Shown piece after piece: positions 56,654 to 64,000 of a stretch of 64,000 nucleotides of DNA; the first letter of the stretch is position 1, and every line of letters begins with the position of its first letter. A model generated the notes under the pieces. The model worked only from the letters and a program-made list of their open reading frames with translations, made no database searches and was not told the DNA's origin. This DNA is from Deinococcus betulae. Lineage in GTDB: Bacteria; Deinococcota; Deinococci; Deinococcales; Deinococcaceae. The stretch lies in the NCBI RefSeq assembly GCF_020166395.1, contig NZ_JAIQXU010000003.1:160249-224248 (forward strand), in the 5' to 3' direction. The translations under genes were made by a program, and so were the position numbers.

Positions 56654-57925
56654 CTACTGCCAGCGCTCGTGGCCTTCGCTCGCCTCGTTCAGCAGCAACG
56701 GCCGAACCTCGCCCAGCAGATAGAGGCTGCCGCAGACGAGCGCCAGGTCGGCGGTCAGGCCGCGCAGCGCCTCCAGCGCCTCGGCCGGTGACTGGGTCAC
56801 GGTCACCGGTACACCGGGGAACAGACGCCGCAACCTCTCCGGGTCGGCGGCGCGGGGACTTAAGGCCGCGCGCGTCAGGATGACCTGAGACGCGAGTGGC
56901 CGCAGCGCCTCGGCCACGCCGGTCAGGTCCTTGTCCTCGGCAGCACCGAACACCAGTGGCAGCGGCCCCACCCCCAGCGTTCCCAGTGCCTGCACCAGCG
57001 CCTGCGCGCCGTCTGGGTTATGGGCGCCGTCCAGCATGACCCGTCCCCCCGCCCAGGGCAGCACCTCCATGCGCCCCGGCCAGCGGGTCTGGGCGGCGCC
57101 GCGCTGGATGGCCTCTGCCGGGAGCCCCAGCCTCTGCGCCGCCAGCGCGGCCAGGGCAGCGTTGCGCGCGCCGTGTTCACCCAGCAGCGGCGTGTGCAGG
57201 GCGAGCCCGCCCGCCGGACTGTCCAGCTCAAGAGCCGCACCGGCCCAGCCACGCAACTCGGTCTGAAGACGAGCCTCCTGGCCCAGCGCCCACAGGTCGG
57301 CGCCCTGGGCACGCAGCAGGGGCAAGAGGTCGGAGGCCACCCCCGTGACTGCGGGCTGCCCCGCCCGCAGAATGCCGGCCTTCTCGGTGGCGATGGCCGT
57401 CAGGGACCCGCCCAGCACAGCAGTATGGTCCAGCGCCACATTGGTAATCACACTCAGGACCGGCGAGAGGGCATTGGTGGCGTCCAGTCGCCCGCCCAGG
57501 CCCACTTCCATAACCGCCATCTCGACACCGGCCTCGGCAAACAGCAAAACGCCCAGGGCCGTGACGATCTCGAAAAACGAGGCCTCTTCGGCCTCCGCGG
57601 CGGGGCGCACGCGGGCCAACGCCGCCGCAACCGTCGGCTCAGACAGCTCCTGACCGTCAACGACAAACCGCTCGGTGAAACGCGTGAGGTGGGGGCTGGT
57701 GAACAGTCCTGTGCACTGCCCGCTAGCACTCAACATGGCGGCCAGGGTCGCGGCGGTCGACCCTTTGCCATTGGTTCCTCCCACCAGCACAGTCTGAAGC
57801 TGCCTCTGCGGTGACCCCAGGCGTCCCAGGAGTGCTTGGACCCGGCCCAGACCCGGAGTCATGCCAAAGCGTTGTCGTGAAAACAGCCACTCCACGTCTG
57901 CCAGCCCACCGGCGCCCAATGTCAT
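56654..57925 (-). CDS. folC: Folylpolyglutamate synthase / dihydrofolate synthase
   Basis: The 423-residue ligase has FGMTPGLGRVQALLGRLGSP, the P-loop VGGTNGKGSTAATLA, the VMEVGLGGRLDATN signature and the C-terminal VMLDGAHNPDGAQAL with VFGAAEDKD. It adds glutamate to dihydropteroate or folates using ATP. ATG 57925 is chosen because TATGCT (57937-57932) ends six bases before it, a leaderless arrangement, and the longer frame to 58117 would overlap the pyrophosphatase gene. In the same orientation as the pyrophosphatase gene, 56 bases downstream of it. Confidence 0.93.
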   Translation of the reverse strand: MTLGAGGLADVEWLFSRQRFGMTPGLGRVQALLGRLGSPQRQLQTVLVGGTNGKGSTAATLAAMLSASGQCTGLFTSPHLTRFTERFVVDGQELSEPTVAAALARVRPAAEAEEASFFEIVTALGVLLFAEAGVEMAVMEVGLGGRLDATNALSPVLSVITNVALDHTAVLGGSLTAIATEKAGILRAGQPAVTGVASDLLPLLRAQGADLWALGQEARLQTELRGWAGAALELDSPAGGLALHTPLLGEHGARNAALAALAAQRLGLPAEAIQRGAAQTRWPGRMEVLPWAGGRVMLDGAHNPDGAQALVQALGTLGVGPLPLVFGAAEDKDLTGVAEALRPLASQVILTRAALSPRAADPERLRRLFPGVPVTVTQSPAEALEALRGLTADLALVCGSLYLLGEVRPLLLNEASEGHERWQ

Positions 57926-57980
57926 CTCCCCAGCATAGAAGAAGGGCCAGGCTGCTGTACCTGGCCCTTCCCATCTCTCT

Positions 57981-58925
57981 TCAATTCTGAGGGGTGAAGT
58001 ACGTTTCGAGGGCCGGCACCAGCTGCTTTTTACGGCTGATCCGCGCCCCCAGGTCGGCCACCTGCCCGGACACAGCTGCCCCGAAGACCTCGCGCAGCAC
58101 CTTGTCCTCAGTGGCACTCAGGACCAGCGTGCGGTTGGTTTCGTTCAGGATGTCCACAACGCTCAGCAACACGCCATTTAGGCGGTCCTCGGCCTTCACG
58201 GCGTCCATCGCTGCCAGCAGCTCGGCCTGCCGCCCAAACACGTATCCAGGATTGGTGGTTTCAATGACGCCCAGACCCCACTGCTGCGGCGCCGTGAGCT
58301 CTCCGAAGGGAAAGACCTTGTAGTCCATGCGCAGCAGGGTCTCGGCTGGGGTATCGCCCAAGTCGCTTTTGGCGGCGAACATGGCCAGGGCGTAGGCTGT
58401 CACGTCCTCAATGCCGGCCACAGGCGCCAGGAACGCCACCGCTTCCTGGTCATCGGCGGTCGTGGTTGGGCTGCGGAAGTGCAGGGTGTCACTCAAGATG
58501 GCGCTGAGCATCAGCCGCGCCTCTAGAGGCTCCACAGCCAGTCCGGCTTCCCGAAACAACTTCAGGAGGATGGTCCCAGTCGATCCGACCGGCTCAAACC
58601 GCAGGTACGGCGGCTGCGCAGTGCTCAGGTCACCCAGCTTGTGGTGGTCCACCACGCGCGTCACGGTCAGCTCTGACAGGTTTGGCAGCGACTGGGTGCT
58701 CTCGTTGTGGTCTACCAGTGCCACCGCCGTGCCTGCGGGCAGGGTCTCCAACAGAGGTGGCGCTTGCACGCCCGCTTCCCGCAGCACAAACGCCGTTTCG
58801 AAATTCAGATCACCCAGACGGTACGCCTGGGCTTCCACATCTTGACGTGTGAGCAATCGCGCATACACCAGAGCGGCAGTAATGGCGTCGGTATCAGGGT
58901 TAAGGTGACCGAAGACAGCAAGCAT
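57981..58925 (-). CDS. ppaC: Manganese-dependent inorganic pyrophosphatase (family II, DHH)
   Basis: The 314-residue protein has the DHH-family motifs. The N-terminus GHLNPDTDAI is followed by the core VVDHHKLGD and LSDTLHFRSPTTT, and the C-terminal domain ends with SRKKQLVPALETYF, the substrate-binding RKK. It hydrolyses pyrophosphate with Mn2+, fitting a Mn-rich organism. ATG 58925 is favoured because TACACT (58937-58932) lies six bases upstream; the frame continues to 58991 without family similarity. The folC gene follows. Confidence 0.95.
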   Translation of the reverse strand: MLAVFGHLNPDTDAITAALVYARLLTRQDVEAQAYRLGDLNFETAFVLREAGVQAPPLLETLPAGTAVALVDHNESTQSLPNLSELTVTRVVDHHKLGDLSTAQPPYLRFEPVGSTGTILLKLFREAGLAVEPLEARLMLSAILSDTLHFRSPTTTADDQEAVAFLAPVAGIEDVTAYALAMFAAKSDLGDTPAETLLRMDYKVFPFGELTAPQQWGLGVIETTNPGYVFGRQAELLAAMDAVKAEDRLNGVLLSVVDILNETNRTLVLSATEDKVLREVFGAAVSGQVADLGARISRKKQLVPALETYFTPQN

Positions 58926-59018
58926 ATGAGAAGTGTACTGGCTTTGGGAAACAGCGCAGCGCAGATGACATAACGCGGAAAACCCCCGCACACGGCGGGG
59001 GCATTCTGGAAAGGAAGT

Positions 59019-62000
59019 TTAGAAGTTGACCTTGTAGCTGATCTTGAAGACCTGGCCACGGCCGTCGGCGATAGCCGCGCCGGCGCCAGTGGGGGTCACG
59101 AGCTGGCCAGCGCTGTTGCGCAGACGCAGGTTGCCCACGCCGTAGCCGAAGGACAGGTCGTAGTAGTTACCTTCCACGTACAGCAGGTCCTGGCTGACGG
59201 TCTCATTGTTGTTGTACTGGTCGGTGAAGCGGCCAGCCACAGCGGTGCCAGCATCAATCAGACCGGTGAAGGGGATGTAACCACGGTTCTTGGCCTGGTA
59301 GCCGGCGTAGTACACGGCCAGCTTGGTGTTGGGCAGCAGGAAGTCATTGAACTTCACGCCGGCCAGGTAGCGCAGACCCATGGACTGGAAATCAGCGCGG
59401 GGACCGATTTGAGCGGGGGGCGTAGTGGTCGAGTTAGGGTCGTTGTAAGGGGTAAAGGTGCCGTAGTCGTAGGTGCGGCTGTAGTAACCAATCTGCCCTT
59501 CGAAGCTGGGGCGGAAGATGGTGTTGAGTGGATCAGTCACAATCTTCAGACCTGCGGCAATAGCTGTGCTGTTGGCCACTTGACTGGCAGGAACCCTGGG
59601 GTCATTGCGCTCGGCATCGCTGTAGGTATCGTTGCTGAAACCAGCCTTGAGATCCACTTGGGCAACGCCAAGCTTGGCACTGTACAGCGCGTCGCCGTAG
59701 AAGAAGCTGTTGCTGTAGGAGCTGCCGAAGTTGCGGTAACGCGAGGCGTAGCCTAGGCGCACGTCCAGGTTCTTCACCAAGGCGGCAGCGTCCTTACCGC
59801 TATGAGCCAGTTCCACGCCGTACTCGCTATAGCACACAGGGTCCGTGAAGCTGTTCTGCGAGAAGGTCAGCGCGCGGCCTACACCGTCCACGTCGGTGCT
59901 GCGGATGCCGGGGTGCTGGTCACCACAGCCGTCCTGATCTGTCAGCTCGTTGCTGGTCAGGGTGTAGTAGCTGTTGTACAGGCTGTTGCGGAACAGACCG
60001 CCGTCGCTCTGGCTCTTGGCGTTGCCCAGACGCAGGTCGCGGTAGTAGGCGCCCAAGGTGATCCCCAGGCCGGGGGTCAGGTCAGCGCGGACATTGTAGC
60101 GGACACCAGCACCCTCAACCGTGTTGACGCGGTCATAGGCAGCGCCGCTCTTCAGGTACTCATAGTAGCCACCACGCACGGTCACGAGGTTCAGCAGGTT
60201 GACCTTGGCCGTAATACCGCGATCCACAATTGCAGTCAATTCAGTCGCCGTGTTGAGCGGGCTCTTGCCGTAGGCCACCTGGTTATCCCAGTACCCACCC
60301 AAGGCGACAGGCCCAAGGGTCGTACCAATCTTGACACCGAAGCCAGTTTGGTTAGCCGCGTAAGGCGCCGTGCTGTACGTGTCGGTAGGGTTGGCTTCCA
60401 TGATACCAGCTGTCGCGTTGTAGCCCGCGCTGATAGTACGGAAGTTCAGGTTATAGACCTTGGCAATGGTGCCAATGTTGCCTGAGGTCTTCACGTAGAA
60501 AGCATTCTCAACGGTAGTGGCCGTAGCAGCCGTGGGTGTGCCCCCCGCCGTAGCGTTAGGCGTGAACGTCGTAGCATTGACGCGGCTCGTGGCGTACTCG
60601 CTGTCCAGCTGCCAGCCGCCTACGGTACCGTGCAGATCAGCACCGAAGGTCGTCACATCGTTTGCGAACGTGCTTGCCGTACCAGCAACACCCTCGTTGG
60701 CAGTAGTTGCAGGGTTGTCTGCTACGCCAGTGGCGGCGGTACGGGCAGCGGCTGCCGCCGTCCCATTGCCGAAGATGTCGCGGCCTTCCTGCAGATAGTG
60801 GATGCCAGCCTTCAGAGTGCCTACGGGAGTGATAGTCGCCCGCACGCCACGGTAGTACAGTCCGTCACTGTTAACGCCGCCGCGGCTGCCATACACCGTC
60901 TGAATGGTGGGCTTGAACGCACCAATCACAGGCAGAGTGCTGCCGTCCACGTTTACCAGGAAACCGTCGCCGCGCCCAGCGTAGTCGTTGTCGCCGATGT
61001 AGTCAGCGAACTTGAACTTCAGGCTCTTGCCAAAAGTCACGGTGATAGGTGCGTTACCCACGGTGAAGTTGGCAGTGGCGTTGCGGAAGTAGAAGAACAG
61101 AGGACGGTAGGTAATGCCCGTGTCGCCATCAGTTACATCAGGGTAGTTGGAGTAGCCTGCGTCATCTGCGGCAGTGCTGGGCAAACCAGCGGTGATGCCG
61201 AAAGTCACGTCAACCGTGTTGACATTCAGACCACCAGGGCCGGGGACAAATGCGCCACGGACATCGCTACGGCTGGTGTTGACGGCGCCGCCAGGCGTGT
61301 TGAAGGTGATACCAAAGGAGATGGTGGTCTGGCCTTCGTTGTAGACAGCGTTGCCGTCGGTACCCGCATTGCCGGTGCTGCTGAAGCCGTAGAAGTTGGC
61401 CTGGTTGTTGATAACCAGCTTGTCGCCGCCGGTCAGGTCAGCCCAGTCCACCGCTGTGTCGTTGGTGTTGGTGTTGTCGTCGGTCCCAGTGCTGAACACG
61501 GTGCCGGGGATCAGGCGGTCCAGGTCCATGTTGCGGCTGGCGCGGGCCACGTAGTAGGTGGCAGCCAGGGTGGGCTTGATGGTGAAGGCGTAACGCTCCA
61601 GTTGAGCCACGCGGTTGTCCAGGTTCGTGACCTTGGTCTCCACGACGCCCACGCGACCAGCCAGGTTATCGAAGTCGGCGCGGGCCACGAGGTCAGCCTG
61701 AGCGGCTTCCACGGCGCTGACGCGGTCCTGCAGGTTCAGGATGTCCTGATTCAGCAGCACGGTCAGGTCGTTTAGGGCAGCAATCGAGCTGGCGTTGTCG
61801 TCCACGTCGGCGCGCAGGGTGTCGTACTCATCGGCGCGGGCAGTCAGCTCTTCAATCTGGGCGGCGATGCCAGCCAGAGCTTCGGGGTCGCCACTCGCAG
61901 CGGCAATCATCTCGACGCGCTCTTCGAGGCGGGCGAAGTCGTCACGGCTGACGGCATTCTCTTCCAGATCGCTGACGCGCACGCCCAGGGCGGCCAGGTC

Positions 62001-62336
62001 AGCGGCGAGTTCCTGAATCGCGTTCTGCAGCGCGGTCAGGGTCTCGGGGTCGAGGTCGCTAGGAGCGACGTCGCCAGTGCGCATCTGGTCCAGCAGGCGC
62101 GCGATGATGACGGCCGCTTCGTAGCGGGTCAGGTTCTGCGTGCCGCGGAAGGTGCCATCGGGGTAGCCCAGGATGATGCCGGTGCTAACCAGACGGTCAA
62201 TGGCGTCCTTGGCCCAGTGACCGGCAGGAACGTCGGTCAGTGCGGGCACCTGGGGCGCGCTCGCAGGCGCAGTGGTCTGCGCAGCGGCAACGCCAAAGGA
62301 CAGCGCAGCGGTGAGAACGAGCAGGCTTTTCTTCAT
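59019..62336 (-). CDS. slpA: SlpA-type S-layer / outer-envelope protein with an SLH domain
   Basis: The 1105-residue protein begins with a signal peptide (MKKSLLVLTAALSFGVAAAQ). An SLH domain follows (ALTDVPAGHWAKDAIDRLVS, GYPDGTFRGTQNLTRYEAAV), then a coiled coil (about residues 95-240, with repeats such as LEERVEMIAAAS and VGVVETKVTNLDNRVAQLE). The rest is rich in beta-strand, Tyr, Thr and Asn and ends DGRGQVFKISYKVNF with a terminal Phe, as in outer-membrane barrels. It anchors to the cell wall and forms the outer layer. ATG 62336 is used; residues up to 62435 are not signal-like. Its promoter lies about 170 bases upstream, giving a long leader. Confidence 0.92.
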   Translation of the reverse strand: MKKSLLVLTAALSFGVAAAQTTAPASAPQVPALTDVPAGHWAKDAIDRLVSTGIILGYPDGTFRGTQNLTRYEAAVIIARLLDQMRTGDVAPSDLDPETLTALQNAIQELAADLAALGVRVSDLEENAVSRDDFARLEERVEMIAAASGDPEALAGIAAQIEELTARADEYDTLRADVDDNASSIAALNDLTVLLNQDILNLQDRVSAVEAAQADLVARADFDNLAGRVGVVETKVTNLDNRVAQLERYAFTIKPTLAATYYVARASRNMDLDRLIPGTVFSTGTDDNTNTNDTAVDWADLTGGDKLVINNQANFYGFSSTGNAGTDGNAVYNEGQTTISFGITFNTPGGAVNTSRSDVRGAFVPGPGGLNVNTVDVTFGITAGLPSTAADDAGYSNYPDVTDGDTGITYRPLFFYFRNATANFTVGNAPITVTFGKSLKFKFADYIGDNDYAGRGDGFLVNVDGSTLPVIGAFKPTIQTVYGSRGGVNSDGLYYRGVRATITPVGTLKAGIHYLQEGRDIFGNGTAAAAARTAATGVADNPATTANEGVAGTASTFANDVTTFGADLHGTVGGWQLDSEYATSRVNATTFTPNATAGGTPTAATATTVENAFYVKTSGNIGTIAKVYNLNFRTISAGYNATAGIMEANPTDTYSTAPYAANQTGFGVKIGTTLGPVALGGYWDNQVAYGKSPLNTATELTAIVDRGITAKVNLLNLVTVRGGYYEYLKSGAAYDRVNTVEGAGVRYNVRADLTPGLGITLGAYYRDLRLGNAKSQSDGGLFRNSLYNSYYTLTSNELTDQDGCGDQHPGIRSTDVDGVGRALTFSQNSFTDPVCYSEYGVELAHSGKDAAALVKNLDVRLGYASRYRNFGSSYSNSFFYGDALYSAKLGVAQVDLKAGFSNDTYSDAERNDPRVPASQVANSTAIAAGLKIVTDPLNTIFRPSFEGQIGYYSRTYDYGTFTPYNDPNSTTTPPAQIGPRADFQSMGLRYLAGVKFNDFLLPNTKLAVYYAGYQAKNRGYIPFTGLIDAGTAVAGRFTDQYNNNETVSQDLLYVEGNYYDLSFGYGVGNLRLRNSAGQLVTPTGAGAAIADGRGQVFKISYKVNF

Positions 62337-62509
62337 ATGAACCCCCAAAAGGTCGTCGCGCATTGGCAGCACGTGGCTGACGGCTCTGAAAACGACGGTG
62401 GGGCGAGTTGCCGGGTTTCCTCTCCCAATAGACAATCGCCGCGCTCCGCACTTCCTCCGCGCAACCTGACATTCTTCGCCTGTCGGTTCAGAAAAGTCAG
62501 ATCAGGCGG

Positions 62510-62539
62510 ATGATACAAGCATGAAAGAGAGGTGGTCAA
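62510..62539 (-). promoter_or_regulatory. slpA promoter
   Basis: On the minus strand TTGACC (62539-62534), 18 bases, TATCAT (62515-62510). The leader of about 170 bases before the ATG contains a run of Gs near the start (GGGGGTT). Confidence 0.6.
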
Positions 62540-62644
62540 CCCTGAGAGACCCATAAAAGCGTTATTTTAGGCCATTTGGCCTTTTTCTGACGAAGTGATG
62601 AAGGGTAACTGACGCCTTCCTGGCTCTTAGAGCACTGCTGAACT

Positions 62645-64000
<1,356 letters not shown>

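Noticed and set aside
62569..62586. AGGCC / GGCCT hairpin with T5 between tgt and slpA
   Set aside because: The T-run is on the plus strand, where no gene ends; it cannot terminate the minus-strand tgt transcript.

Overview
The window reads as chromosomal DNA of a Deinococcus species. The GC content is high. It carries a near-complete DdrO (the radiation/desiccation-response repressor peculiar to Deinococcus), an SlpA-type S-layer/outer-envelope protein with one SLH domain and a coiled coil, a DinB-family protein, a Mn-type inorganic pyrophosphatase, and many genes whose -10 hexamer lies only 5-7 bases before the start codon, as expected for leaderless mRNAs. The order ddrO - folC - pyrophosphatase - slpA resembles what I remember of the D. 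radiodurans ddrO/slpA neighbourhood. No tRNA, rRNA, CRISPR array or intact insertion sequence was found.

Layout. 1-11857: a beta-glycoside (probably xylo-oligosaccharide) uptake and hydrolysis locus with a ROK regulator, a LacI regulator, an ABC importer (binding protein plus two permeases, no ATPase) and GH-A, GH1, GH43 and GH3 enzymes. Two LacI-type palindromes mark its control points. 11891-12656: a decayed histidine phosphatase gene followed by a short inverted-repeat element. 12648-15805: five tightly overlapping minus-strand genes (GGDEF plus a ribbon-helix-helix-like tail, DinB, deaminase, Nudix-methyltransferase fusion, CbrC). 16058-18158: groES-groEL with terminator. 18343-29290: mostly housekeeping and signalling genes (TRIC-type channel, rpmF, GGDEF, AIM24, BCS1-like AAA ATPase, AEC transporter, VOC protein, hemW, lpd), with three copies of a compact promoter-plus-terminator cassette. 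29644-40105: a furanoside locus with an ArsR-type regulator, a YtfQRT/YjfF-like sugar importer, a metalloprotease lipoprotein and a GH2 lipoprotein; the last two carry AbfB-type furanose-binding domains. 40234-48555: a large soluble sensor histidine kinase, a papain-like protease, glmS, a cysteine-less FmdB-like protein and an HtrA-type protease. 48867-52661: a STAND/SARP-like regulator of more relaxed base composition and poorly known ORFs. 52707-53857: an SPFH protein plus an Arc-like DNA-binding protein under a 30-bp perfect palindrome. 53920-63799: ddrO, a small conserved-looking protein, carboxypeptidase Taq, folC, pyrophosphatase, slpA and tgt. The last 140 bases hold a 5'-truncated PPK2 remnant.

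How the genes work together. The two sugar loci each pair specific importers with exported and cytoplasmic glycosidases under a local repressor. The minus-strand operon groups c-di-GMP synthesis with nucleotide-cleaning enzymes. The signals I rate most worth a second look are the three promoter-terminator cassettes, the SPFH-Arc palindrome, the GGDEF-RHH fusion, the paired 21-bp operators of the ArsR-type regulator, and the AbfB modules shared by a protease and a glycosidase.
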